From positions 1-64,000 of the forward strand of contig JAOABK010000009.1 in the NCBI GenBank assembly GCA_026418415.1: a stretch of DNA of 64,000 nucleotides. The letters run 5' to 3'. This document shows positions 1 through 12,274 of the stretch, in pieces. The notes under the pieces were generated by a model. It saw nothing but the letters and a program-made list of their open reading frames with translations. It made no database searches and was not told where the DNA came from. How positions within the stretch are numbered: the stretch's first letter is position 1; every line of letters begins with the position of its first letter. Origin of the DNA: Pseudomonadota bacterium. Its GTDB lineage: Bacteria; CALINM01. The position numbers were made by a program, and so were the translations under genes.

Positions 1-437
1 GACTGTCCGGATAGAATTTAATTGCCTCAATTGAAGAGGCAGTAGGAATTTAGACCTCATTTAGAAGGGATTGCGACCTTCTTGTACTTTGCTTTCTAAC
101 CACCCTACTGGGGTAGGAATTTAGACCTCATTTAGAAGGGATTGCGACAACTCTTCTCTGTTTTTGAATTCTGTTTTCACTGAAACGTAGGAATTTAGAC
201 CTCATTTAGAAGGGATTGCGACGGGGCTTTCGCCCCCTGAAATTAAATAAACTTCTGTAGGAATTTAGACCTCATTTAGAAGGGATTGCGACTGTCCGGA
301 TAGAATTTAATTGCCTCAATTGAAGAGGCAGTAGGAATTTAGACCTCATTTAGAAGGGATTGCGACGTTAGGATATAAACTTATTTTTTTCCGATAAGAT
401 GGTAGGAATTTAGACCTCATTTAGAAGGGATTGCGAT
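1..437 (+). CRISPR. CRISPR array, right-hand end: 36-bp repeats GTAGGAATTTAGACCTCATTTAGAAGGGATTGCGAC at 42-77, 113-148, 187-222, 257-292, 331-366, 402-437, plus the last 3 nt of another repeat at 1-3; six spacers of 34-38 nt
   Basis: Six full copies of the same 36-mer at regular spacing; the last copy differs only in its final base (T instead of C). The array runs off the left edge. The repeat 3' end ATTGCGAC resembles the ATTGAAAC/G-type 8-nt crRNA handle, and the degenerate repeat is on the right; both suggest + strand transcription. Confidence 0.98.
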
Positions 438-663
438 AGTATTTTAATTTTTTATGGCATAATTTTTGCTAATAAAAATTCTTATCCCTTTAATTGCATA
501 AGCAGATGGTCTTCAAAGCAAGGAATTGCAAGAATTCTTGGGAAAACCACTAAAAATCTGTATAATATAATGAGGTACATTAATTTTAAATGAAAAAATA
601 GTTTTTAAATCTCCATTAGATTCCCGTGATATTATTTTGGATTTATATTGGATAATCCTCTAA

Positions 664-1023
664 CATGTTATTAACAGCCTATTCCAAAGCATAAAAATTG
701 AAGCTGAAAGACAAGCAATTAACTTCAGAATACAAAACTTCTCATCAGATTTAGGACTACTTGGTATGTATTTGTTTTGGGAAAAATTAAAAGAAAGGAG
801 GTGGTTAGACAAAGTAAAACCATTTTGGTTTATCCATGATGCTATTTTATTTCAAGCAAAAAAGGAGGTTTTTGATGAAGCAATGGGTTTATTAAAAGAA
901 TGTTTAGAAGTAGAAACAAAGAAGTATATCAAAGAATACTTTGGAATTGAGATTGGTTATCCAATAGAAAGTGAAGGTAAGTTTGGGTTGAATTGGGGGG
1001 AAATGGAAAAATATAAAGATTAA
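664..1023 (+). pseudogene. 5'-truncated family A DNA polymerase C-terminal fragment
   Basis: The open frame after a TAA at 661-663 reads ...IKIEAERQAINFRIQNFSSDLGLLGMYLFWEKL...KPFWFIHDAILFQA...YFGIEIGYPIESEGKFGLNWGEM. It contains the ERQAINxxIQ and HD motifs of PolA-type polymerases; the first ATG (766) lies inside the homologous part. Confidence 0.75.
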
Positions 1024-1034
1024 TAGGAGGGTAT

Positions 1035-1274
1035 ATGATAACAGAAGATATTTTTGAAGAAAGATTATTAAATTATTTATTTTCTCTGGTAGTGAATTCA
1101 AATAAGATAATTAATAAGGCAAATATAAGTGTTTTAGAGAATAAGATAAAAGACGAAACTATCGCAATTCAACTTGATGATGAAATTAGAGAAACTGCAA
1201 AACAAATATTGTCTCTATTTGTAGAACTTTTAACATCACCACAATTTGATACAACTAACAAATTTTATAATTAA
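1035..1274 (+). CDS. hypothetical small protein
   Basis: 79-aa ORF with AGGAGG-like RBS just upstream (taataggagggtatatg). Confidence 0.6.
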   Translation: MITEDIFEERLLNYLFSLVVNSNKIINKANISVLENKIKDETIAIQLDDEIRETAKQILSLFVELLTSPQFDTTNKFYN

Positions 1275-1283
1275 GGAGGATTT

Positions 1284-1517
1284 ATGAATTACAGCAAACA
1301 GAAACAAGAAGTTTTAGAGGCTATCATGTTTGAGTTATTAGCCTGTTTCAAATTTATTTCAGAAAATATTCTTGAAATTGATAATTTTAAGAAATTACAG
1401 AAAATAACCTCAAAGGATGATAAGAAAGCAGAAAATCTTCTTGCTTTGCTTACTCTTTTTGCTAATAACATTTATGATAGAGTAGAAAAAATGGAAGGAC
1501 TACAAAAAATAAACTAA
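1284..1517 (+). CDS. hypothetical small helical protein
   Basis: 77-aa ORF with strong RBS (aaggaggatttatg), closely following the previous ORF. Confidence 0.6.
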   Translation: MNYSKQKQEVLEAIMFELLACFKFISENILEIDNFKKLQKITSKDDKKAENLLALLTLFANNIYDRVEKMEGLQKIN

Positions 1518-1734
1518 AGATTAATTCTTTTTTAACTCCCTTTATTCTCCTAATAATGAACCATTATGTGATTAAAAATCTAAAACCTTAGATTTTAGGC
1601 GTGTAAGTATTATTACCTTGCAAGGTGCGAACAATAGATATTGAAGATAATTTTTTGGCAAAAATATATTTTTTTCAACCAAAACTTATTTAAAATAGAA
1701 TTTTTATAGCCTTTTATTACATTCCTGTACTGAA

Positions 1735-2271
1735 TTAAACAAACAGATATTTTGTAAGAATTTTGTCCCATAGCCCTTTTGCTCGAAGAATTATTTCACA
1801 AACCTCTCTCACCGCTCCTCTACCGGCATAGTTTAACGTTATATAATCTGCATATTTCTGTACTTCAAGGGGAGCATCAGGAACTGTTATCTTTAATCCT
1901 ACTCTCATAAATACTGGAAGATCGACTATATCGTCTCCTATATAACATATCTCTTCTGCATTTACCCCTTTATCCCTTAAGAATTCTTCGATTATTTTCC
2001 CTTTATCATGGGCATTCTGTATAACATATTTTATGCCCAACTCCTCTGCCCTTTTATTAACTATTGTTGAATTTCTTCCTGTAATTATACCAACCTCTAT
2101 ACCATTTGACACAAGCATTTTGATGCCATGTCCATCTCTAACATGAAAAAATTTGAGTTCTTTGCCCTCACTATCATAAATAATCCTACCATCTGTTAAC
2201 ACACCATCAACGTCTGTGAGGAGTATCTTTATTTTTTCAGCTTTTTTAAGAATTTCTTCAGCGATAAGCAT
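1735..2271 (-). CDS. kdsC: 3-deoxy-D-manno-octulosonate 8-phosphate phosphatase (HAD)
   Basis: LLTDVDGVLTDG and YIGDDIVDLPV motifs; next to kdsD/kdsA/kdsB. Confidence 0.93.
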   Translation of the reverse strand: MLIAEEILKKAEKIKILLTDVDGVLTDGRIIYDSEGKELKFFHVRDGHGIKMLVSNGIEVGIITGRNSTIVNKRAEELGIKYVIQNAHDKGKIIEEFLRDKGVNAEEICYIGDDIVDLPVFMRVGLKITVPDAPLEVQKYADYITLNYAGRGAVREVCEIILRAKGLWDKILTKYLFV

Positions 2272-3234
2272 TACACAACACCAGCTTTTAATAAATCATG
2301 TAGATGAACAATGCCAACTGGCTTTTTTATATTTTCTTTTTCAAAAACAAAAAGTGATGTAATCGAGTATCTCTCCATAGTCTCCAGAGCCTTTGCAGCA
2401 AGTTCATCTTTCAGTATCCATTTTGGATTTTTTGTCATAATCTCACTTGCTTTTTTATTAAGTATATCTTGATATTTCTCTAATGCCCTTCTTAAATCTC
2501 CGTCAGTAATAACCCCTATTAAATCCCCATCATCAGATATAACCCCAGTTATACCTAACTTTTTAGATGTAATTTCGAATATTGCATCTTTCATAAGAGT
2601 TTCTTGGTTTACAAGTGGTATATCTTTACCTTCATGCATGATGTCTGAAACCTTAAGTAATAGCCTCCTTCCTAAAGCCCCACCGGGATGCCTTATTGCA
2701 AAATCACTCTCACTAAAACCCCTTAACTTTATTAATGCAACCGCAAGGGCATCTCCAAGGACTAATGTAACTGTGGTGGATGCTGTGGGAGCCAAATTGA
2801 GTGGACAGGCTTCTTTTTTTACCCCAATATCAAGCACCACATCCCCTGCCTTTGCTAATACAGATCTTTTCTTACCGGTCATAACAATAAGTTTTACCCC
2901 AAACCTCTTTATAATTGGCAATATCTTAATTATTTCTTCAGACTGTCCACTGTTGGATATTGCTATAACTACATCGTTTCTGCTTAATACGCCTAAATCA
3001 CCATGCAAACCTTCTGCTGGATGCATAAAAAATGCTGGTGTTCCTGTACTTGCTAAGGTTGAAGCGATTTTTTGACCAATGATGCCTGATTTACCAATGC
3101 CTGTAACTACAACTTTGCCCTTACAATTATAAAGTATCTCGCAGGCCTTCACAAAGGAATCGTCTAATTTTTTTTCAAGATCGTTTATTGCATCTCTTTC
3201 AATATCTATGACTTCTTTTGCAACTTCTATAAGA

Positions 3235-3242
<8 letters not shown>
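2271..3242 (-). CDS. kdsD: arabinose-5-phosphate isomerase (SIS + CBS domains)
   Basis: GIGKSGIIGQKIASTLASTGTPAFFMHPAEGLHGDLG; C-terminal CBS pair. Likely start at MINLIE, inside the longer called ORF (3263). Confidence 0.93.
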
Positions 3243-5717
<2,475 letters not shown>

Positions 5718-5722
5718 CTATC

Positions 5723-6496
5723 TTACCCTTTCAAAATTTTTCTTGCTCTCTCCAGATCTGCTGGAGTATCTATACCAAAACCAGTATATTTTACTGTTGG
5801 GACTTTTATAATTATACCATTTTCAAGAGCTCTTAACTGTTCTAATTTTTCAACCCCTTCCAAAAAACTCTCTTTCATTTTAGTAAATTTCATCAAAAAA
5901 TCCCATTTATAACCGTAAATACCTATGTGTTTGTAAGAAACACCACAAATTTTATTTACTGTCTGTTTATCAAGCTTACCATTTTTTTTGTACTGTTGGA
6001 ACTCATCTCTAAAATAAGGAATCGGTGCCCTTGAAAAATATATCGCCCTATCGTTCTTATCGCATATAACCTTGACAACTGCTGGATTAAAAAAATCAGC
6101 AATATCAGTAATATGTGTCTTTGCAGATGCCATTTCAATTGTTTGGTCTTTAAGCATTAATCTTAAAACTGTATCAATAACCTCTACATCAATAAAAGGT
6201 TCATCTCCCTGAACATTTAGTATAATTTCTGAATCAAGCTTCCTTGCTACCTCTGCAATCCTGTCGGTCCCAGAAGGATGGTGGGGAGAAGTCATCTGGG
6301 CTTTACCACCAAATTTTTTAACAACTTCAATGATTTTTTCATTATCAGTTGCCACTATAATTTCATTAACATACCTTGATTTTTTTACATTTTCATATAC
6401 CCATTGAATTAGTGGTTTATCACCAATTATAGCCAATGGTTTTTCAGGCAGTCTCGTAGAAGATATTCTTGCAGGTATAACCGCTGTTACTTTCAT
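5723..6496 (-). CDS. kdsB: 3-deoxy-manno-octulosonate cytidylyltransferase
   Basis: VIPARISSTRLPEKPL; NVQGDEPFI. Confidence 0.96.
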   Translation of the reverse strand: MKVTAVIPARISSTRLPEKPLAIIGDKPLIQWVYENVKKSRYVNEIIVATDNEKIIEVVKKFGGKAQMTSPHHPSGTDRIAEVARKLDSEIILNVQGDEPFIDVEVIDTVLRLMLKDQTIEMASAKTHITDIADFFNPAVVKVICDKNDRAIYFSRAPIPYFRDEFQQYKKNGKLDKQTVNKICGVSYKHIGIYGYKWDFLMKFTKMKESFLEGVEKLEQLRALENGIIIKVPTVKYTGFGIDTPADLERARKILKG

Positions 6497-6957
6497 GATC
6501 TTGCTTTTTCTTTATTTCTTGACTTATATTTCCATTGGAAATCTATCTCTTTTTCATAAAACAATTTTTTTATAACCACATTGCCCTTAATACTAACATT
6601 ATTCAATGGCTCATCGTTTCCCAAAAGTTGAGAGTTGATCAATAAACCAAGAACATCCATAAGATTCTCATTTTTTATTAAAACTGGCAAACCTATTACA
6701 GTAGTACTTTTGCCCTCCAAAATCTTCGGTCCCTGCCAATTGCCAGTACCTATTACATTATTCTTATAATATACCTCATAGTTTGCCCTAATAATTTCCA
6801 TAGAGTAATTATTCGGATTTTCGACATTTAAAAAAATCTTTAAATTAATATCATTCTTTTTAAATCCCTCAATTTTGATATCTTTAAGAGATATCAAAGG
6901 CTTTTGAGAGCAACCAAATAACAATAATAAAAACAAAATTGAAATTTTCAGCCTCAT
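6493..6957 (-). CDS. LEA type 2-like lipoprotein
   Basis: Lipobox LLFGCSQ; NVENPNNYSMEIIRANYEVYYKNNVIGTG resembles LEA14/WHy domains. Confidence 0.65.
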   Translation of the reverse strand: MRLKISILFLLLLFGCSQKPLISLKDIKIEGFKKNDINLKIFLNVENPNNYSMEIIRANYEVYYKNNVIGTGNWQGPKILEGKSTTVIGLPVLIKNENLMDVLGLLINSQLLGNDEPLNNVSIKGNVVIKKLFYEKEIDFQWKYKSRNKEKARS

Positions 6958-6993
6958 AAATCACTAATAAATTAGGTTAAAACTAAATCCCTG

Positions 6994-8193
6994 TCAAGTT
7001 AAACTTAAGCTTTTGAGATGATCAAAAATATTGTAAGCCACTTCCTCTTTTGTCATAAGTGGTAGAGGTAATTTTCCAGTTTTGGTAATTAATATTACCC
7101 GATTTGTATCTTTTTCAAATCCAGCATCCTTTTCAGCAACATTGTTTACAACTATCATATCAAGATTCTTGTTTGTTAGTTTTTGAATTGCATTTTTTTC
7201 AGCATCCTCTGTCTCTGCCGCGAAACCAATAAAAATTGCTCCCTTTTTCTTATACTTACTCAATTCAAAGAGAATGTCTGGATTTTTTATTAGATTTAAA
7301 GTTAATTTATTATCCTTACCCTTCTTTATTTTCTTATCTGCCCTGCTTTCTGGCTTATAATCTGCAACTGCTGCGCATTTAACTAAAATATCTGTATCTT
7401 CGATAAATTCTTTACATTTATTTAACATGTCTTTTGCAGACTTTACATAATGAGTTTCAACACCATAGGGCTTTTTTAAAGCGGTTCTTCCACTTACGAG
7501 AACAACCTCTGCACCTAACCTTTTTGCTACCCTTGCTATTGCATAACCCATTTTACCCGATGAATAATTTGAAATAAACCTAACTGGATCTATCTCTTCA
7601 ATTGTTGGTCCAGCAGTAACCAATACCTTTTTACCAAGAAGGGGTTTTGGAGAAAGTACAATCTTGATCATTTCAAAAATGTCATCTACTTCAGGCAATT
7701 TACCAGAACCATAGACTCCACAAGCAAGAAGCCCCTCAGCTGGGTTCATTATCGTATGGTATTTGGATATTTTTTTTATATTTTCAATAACAACTGGATT
7801 TTCCCACATATTTTTGTTCATTGAAGGAACAATTAGAACAGGTGCTTTTGTTGCAAGTACTGTTGTAGTTAACAAGTCATCAGCAATACCGCTTGCAATC
7901 TTTCCTATTACATTTGCAGTTGCTGGTGCAATCACCATACAATCTGCTTTCTCAGCCAAGGATATGTGTCCAATTTTTGATTCTTTAATTAGAGTGAAAA
8001 GTTCAGTATAAACTGGATTACCTGTCAGGGTCTGAATAGTTAAGGGTGTAATGAACTCACAAGCACTTTTTGTCATTATCACTTCAACATTAAAATTCTC
8101 TTTTACAAGAAGCCTAATCAAATCACATATTTTGTATCCCGCAATACCACCAGTTATACCAATAATTATATTTTTTCCATTAAATCTATTCAT
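6994..8193 (-). CDS. coaBC: bifunctional phosphopantothenoylcysteine decarboxylase / phosphopantothenate-cysteine ligase
   Basis: GITGGIAGYK; PSMNKNMW; VTAGPTIEEIDPVRFISNYSSGKMG. Confidence 0.95.
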   Translation of the reverse strand: MNRFNGKNIIIGITGGIAGYKICDLIRLLVKENFNVEVIMTKSACEFITPLTIQTLTGNPVYTELFTLIKESKIGHISLAEKADCMVIAPATANVIGKIASGIADDLLTTTVLATKAPVLIVPSMNKNMWENPVVIENIKKISKYHTIMNPAEGLLACGVYGSGKLPEVDDIFEMIKIVLSPKPLLGKKVLVTAGPTIEEIDPVRFISNYSSGKMGYAIARVAKRLGAEVVLVSGRTALKKPYGVETHYVKSAKDMLNKCKEFIEDTDILVKCAAVADYKPESRADKKIKKGKDNKLTLNLIKNPDILFELSKYKKKGAIFIGFAAETEDAEKNAIQKLTNKNLDMIVVNNVAEKDAGFEKDTNRVILITKTGKLPLPLMTKEEVAYNIFDHLKSLSLT

Positions 8194-8450
8194 TTTTCAA
8201 TCCTTTTATAAATCCATACTTCATAATTCATTACATCTGCTATTATTTTTGAGTTTGACAACTCAATCTCACACAAAACCGCCATTTCAGGATCTTCTTC
8301 CATCTGTTTTTCCACAATTTTATTCTCCTGTATCCAGTCAAGCATTTCCCTAACCTCTTTCAGTTCTAAATCAAGATGGGTTATGATGTTATAGAAGATA
8401 TTTTTGTGAATTATCGGGAAAATAATATACTCTTCTTCGTCTCGAACCAT
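8190..8450 (-). CDS. hypothetical protein
   Basis: 86-aa ORF overlapping the coaBC start and following the YbaK gene on the same strand. Confidence 0.6.
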   Translation of the reverse strand: MVRDEEEYIIFPIIHKNIFYNIITHLDLELKEVREMLDWIQENKIVEKQMEEDPEMAVLCEIELSNSKIIADVMNYEVWIYKRIEK

Positions 8451-8452
8451 TT

Positions 8453-8920
8453 TTAAAACTCCTTAGCCACATCAACAATACTACCACCTGTTAAACTGAC
8501 TAATTCAGAAAAGGTTGTTGGAAACATATTATTAGATTCTCCAGCAGCAGGATAAATTTCATCATATCTCTTTAAACTCTCATCTACGAATATTTTTAAA
8601 CTGGTCTTATGCCCCACTGGACTTACCCCACCAACCTCATATCCAGTTATATTATAAACCTCATCTGCCCTTGCCATTCTAACTTTCTTTGCAGATACTA
8701 ATTTTTTTATTTTTTTCTCATCAACCCTTTTATCGCCACTTATAACAATTAGTAGTGGGACACCATCTGCTAAAAAAAGGATTGACTTAGCAATCTGTCC
8801 CTGCTCTACACCAAGCGTTTCCGCTGCTTTCATTGAATTTTCAGTACTTTTGTCAAAGAAAACAATCTCTTTACTTATGCCTTTCTCTTCAAAAAACTTT
8901 TTTACCAATTCCACACCCAT
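8453..8920 (-). CDS. YbaK/EbsC-family aminoacyl-tRNA deacylase
   Basis: GVEQGQIAKSILF, VGGVSPVGH motifs; likely start MGVELV. Confidence 0.85.
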   Translation of the reverse strand: MGVELVKKFFEEKGISKEIVFFDKSTENSMKAAETLGVEQGQIAKSILFLADGVPLLIVISGDKRVDEKKIKKLVSAKKVRMARADEVYNITGYEVGGVSPVGHKTSLKIFVDESLKRYDEIYPAAGESNNMFPTTFSELVSLTGGSIVDVAKEF

Positions 8921-8921
8921 A

Positions 8922-9701
8922 TTAAACCTTAAGACAGCTTTTTCTACATATGTTAACACAATTCATACATCTTATACACTTAAAATTATTCACTTCTTCA
9001 GGTATCTTCAAATCAACCGGGCAGACATCTTTACAGCCCTCACAAAGATCACAATTTGCTCTATCATATTTAATTTTTAGAAAAGCAATTTTATTAAAAA
9101 TACCGAGAATAAAACCCAAAGGACATAGGGTCCTGCAAAAAAATCTATAAATAAAAACACTAAAAAGAGCTACAAAAATAAGAAAAAATATCTTGAAAAC
9201 AAAAACACCTCCAATATTGCTTCTTACACCCTCATCAAGAATCACCCATGGTATTGAAGCTTGAAGAGTACCCATGGGACATAAATACCTCGAAAACCAA
9301 GCATTAGAAAAGACATAGGAGAATATTATCACTCCAAAAACTAATGATAGTATAGGTAAAAAAGTAAATCCATTGTTTAACTTTAACTTCTTTGTTTTCA
9401 ATCTAAAAATGAGCTCCTGTATAAACCCTGCTGGGCATATAAACCCACAAAAAAACCTGCCCAATAATAATCCCGGAACAATAATATATAAAAGAGGGAT
9501 AAAAGGAATTTGGCCCGATTTAACGTATACTTCTATTGCACCAATTGGACACCCTGTTAAAGCTGATGGACAGCTCCAGCAATTAATTACGGGGATACAT
9601 ACTCTTTTCAAAGCTCCACCATAATTAACCCTGTTTATAAAGCCCTTAATGTAGCTATTTAGGCTTATTAAACTTACAATCTGAATTATTTTTCTTTTCA
9701 T
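8922..9701 (-). CDS. NapH-like polytopic 4Fe-4S ferredoxin
   Basis: FCGFICPAGF, FCRTLCPLGF and CDLCEGCKDVCPVDLK/CIRCMNCVNIC clusters plus TM segments. Confidence 0.85.
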   Translation of the reverse strand: MKRKIIQIVSLISLNSYIKGFINRVNYGGALKRVCIPVINCWSCPSALTGCPIGAIEVYVKSGQIPFIPLLYIIVPGLLLGRFFCGFICPAGFIQELIFRLKTKKLKLNNGFTFLPILSLVFGVIIFSYVFSNAWFSRYLCPMGTLQASIPWVILDEGVRSNIGGVFVFKIFFLIFVALFSVFIYRFFCRTLCPLGFILGIFNKIAFLKIKYDRANCDLCEGCKDVCPVDLKIPEEVNNFKCIRCMNCVNICRKSCLKV

Positions 9702-9838
9702 GGCTTAACTAAGCCCAATACAATCAAGTCAGAGAAAAGTTCCTATTTTCTGTAATCTCAAAACTGAATTACTAAAAAATGTTGTTGTAAAAAGATAAAA
9801 AACGATTAGTAGCAAAAGAATAATAAGAATTTTCTTAG

Positions 9839-10492
9839 TTATTCCTCTTTCCAACCAAAAGCCCCTATTAATTTTACAAACCTAACACCACCATATGAGC
9901 TCTTTTTAAAACGATTCCCCTCTCTCACAACAAGTATAAGATCCTGAGAAAAAACATCACCAACAGGGATTATAAGTCTTCCACCATCTTTTAACTGTTC
10001 CAAAAGTGGCTCAGGTATTGACGGTGCTGCAGCAGTGACTAATATCCCATCAAAGGGAGCTTTGTCCTTCCAACCATAGGTACCATCACCGACTTTTATA
10101 ATTACATTGTGGTAACCTAAGGAATCAAGTATTTCCCTGCTTTTTTTAGCCAATCCGGGAATTCTCTCTACAGAATAGACAGTGTCAACTATTTCAGCCA
10201 ATACCGCACTTTGATACCCACTACCAGTGCCAATTTCAAGAAATTTCTCATTACCCTTTAAATTTAGAGCTTCTGTCATTAACGCTACTATGTAGGGCTG
10301 TGAGATTGTTTGTCCATAAGAAATAGGAAGGGGATAATCATCATAGGCACGTGAACGAAGCCCCTCATCAACAAAAAGATGTCTTGGCACTTTTCTCATT
10401 GCCTTTATTACCAAAGGATCACTAATACCTCTGGCTATAATTTGATGTTCTACCATTCTATTTCTCGCCTGTTCAAAATCCATCTTAACCAT
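9839..10492 (-). CDS. pcm: protein-L-isoaspartate O-methyltransferase
   Basis: [33 protein letters not shown]. Confidence 0.95.
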   Translation of the reverse strand: MVKMDFEQARNRMVEHQIIARGISDPLVIKAMRKVPRHLFVDEGLRSRAYDDYPLPISYGQTISQPYIVALMTEALNLKGNEKFLEIGTGSGYQSAVLAEIVDTVYSVERIPGLAKKSREILDSLGYHNVIIKVGDGTYGWKDKAPFDGILVTAAAPSIPEPLLEQLKDGGRLIIPVGDVFSQDLILVVREGNRFKKSSYGGVRFVKLIGAFGWKEE

Positions 10493-10567
10493 AGTTGTGT
10501 ATTATACTACTCTAGTAAAACAAAAAAAACTTGAAATTTAAACTGTTAGAAAATAGAATTTATAACA

Positions 10568-12274
10568 ATGTCGTTTAAGAATAATAAATCTGTTATTGCC
10601 TATTTCTCAATGGAGATTGGCTTAACACCCCAAATACCAACATATAGCGGTGGGTTAGGAATACTTGCTGGTGACACAGTAAAAACCGCAGCTGACCTGA
10701 AATTACCCTTTGTAGCGATAACCCTTCTTACAAAAAAGGGATATTTCGAACAGGTTATTGATTCTGAAGGTAATCAGATAGAATATCCTGCAAATTTTGA
10801 GCCCCACTCAATGATGAAACTTTTGGATGTTACTACTTACGTTTTAATAGAAGGCAAAAAGGTTTATATAAGGCCCTGGTTATACGAGGTAAAAAGCCAG
10901 ACAGGCGGTGTAGTTCCTGTATTCTACTTAGACACTGACTTTGATTTAAACTCAGATAGAGACAGGGAAATAACCCATTATCTTTATGGTGGTGATAGCG
11001 AATACAGATTAAAGCAAGAGATTATTCTCGGTATAGGCGGAGTTAGAATTCTAAAAGAGATGAATTTTAATGTATGGCGTTATCACATGAATGAGGGGCA
11101 CTCTGCCTTGCTAACCCTTGAACTTCTTAATGACAACAAAAGAAGTATTGAAGAGGTTTGGGATGAAAACCTTATCTGGGACCCCGAAGCGGTTAAACAA
11201 CTATGTGTTTTTACAACCCATACACCTGTTGCAGCAGGTCACGATAGATTTGATTATTCTTTGGTTTCAAAATTATTACGAGAAGACTATGTTCCAATTC
11301 ATATTTTGCAAAGATTTGCAGGTAAAGATAACTGCAATATGACATATTTAGCGATGAACCTCAGTGAATATATAAATGGTGTAGCAAAAAAACACGGCGA
11401 AGTTTCAAGGAAGATGTTCCCCGGCTACGAAATTAGTGCAATAACCAATGGAGTCCATAGCTATACGTGGGTTTGCCCAGAGATGGCAAAGATATATGAT
11501 AAGCACATACCTGGTTGGGCAAATGAGCCAGAACTCTTTGTTCGCGTTGAGACAATACCAGACGAAGAAATAAGAAACGCAAGAAGGGAAGCAAAAAAAG
11601 CCCTTTTTGATTTGGTTTTACAAAAAACAGGTGTTAAGTTTGATTTAGACATTCTCACCATTGGTTTTGCAAGAAGGGCTACAGCCTATAAAAGACCTCA
11701 TCTGCTTTTTTATGACATTGAAAGACTTGTTAAAATTGGTGAGGGTAAGATACAGATAATTTATGGTGGTAAAGCCCATCCCCATGACTATGAGGGGAAG
11801 AAAATAATTAAAAGAATTTTCGAACTTGCAAACTATCTTAAGGATAAGATAAAACTTGTTTATTTACCTAATTATAACATGGAAGTGGCACAAAGATTAG
11901 TATCAGGGGTTGATGTCTGGCTTAATACACCACAAAGACCCTTAGAGGCTTCTGGCACAAGCGGTATGAAAGCAGCTCACAATGGTGTAATTAACTTTAG
12001 CGTACTGGATGGTTGGTGGATAGAAGGTTATATCGAGGGTGTAACTGGCTGGTCAATCGGCAAACACCACTCCAGCGAAGATTCATTTGTGGACACCTCA
12101 CCAAGCGATGCGGAGGATTTATACTACAAATTGGAACACGAAATTATACCCACCTATTACAATGACAGACAAAAATGGTGTTTTATGACAAAAAATTCTA
12201 TCTCAAAGATAGCCTATTACTTCAACACCCATAGAATGATGAGAAGGTATGTAACTGAAGCTTATTTAGCATGA
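10568..12274 (+). CDS. glgP: alpha-glucan phosphorylase, short form (GT35)
   Basis: IAYFSMEIGL, YSGGLGILAGD, NTPQRPLEASGTSGMKAAHNGVINFSVLDGWW. Confidence 0.92.
   Translation: MSFKNNKSVIAYFSMEIGLTPQIPTYSGGLGILAGDTVKTAADLKLPFVAITLLTKKGYFEQVIDSEGNQIEYPANFEPHSMMKLLDVTTYVLIEGKKVYIRPWLYEVKSQTGGVVPVFYLDTDFDLNSDRDREITHYLYGGDSEYRLKQEIILGIGGVRILKEMNFNVWRYHMNEGHSALLTLELLNDNKRSIEEVWDENLIWDPEAVKQLCVFTTHTPVAAGHDRFDYSLVSKLLREDYVPIHILQRFAGKDNCNMTYLAMNLSEYINGVAKKHGEVSRKMFPGYEISAITNGVHSYTWVCPEMAKIYDKHIPGWANEPELFVRVETIPDEEIRNARREAKKALFDLVLQKTGVKFDLDILTIGFARRATAYKRPHLLFYDIERLVKIGEGKIQIIYGGKAHPHDYEGKKIIKRIFELANYLKDKIKLVYLPNYNMEVAQRLVSGVDVWLNTPQRPLEASGTSGMKAAHNGVINFSVLDGWWIEGYIEGVTGWSIGKHHSSEDSFVDTSPSDAEDLYYKLEHEIIPTYYNDRQKWCFMTKNSISKIAYYFNTHRMMRRYVTEAYLA

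Noticed and set aside
904-1471. Minus-strand ORFs 904-1101 and 1289-1471
   Set aside because: Antisense to ORFs with strong Shine-Dalgarno sequences; low-complexity hydrophobic translations
2638-3075. 145-aa + strand ORF
   Set aside because: Antisense to well-supported kdsD; no recognisable family and composition typical of shadow ORFs
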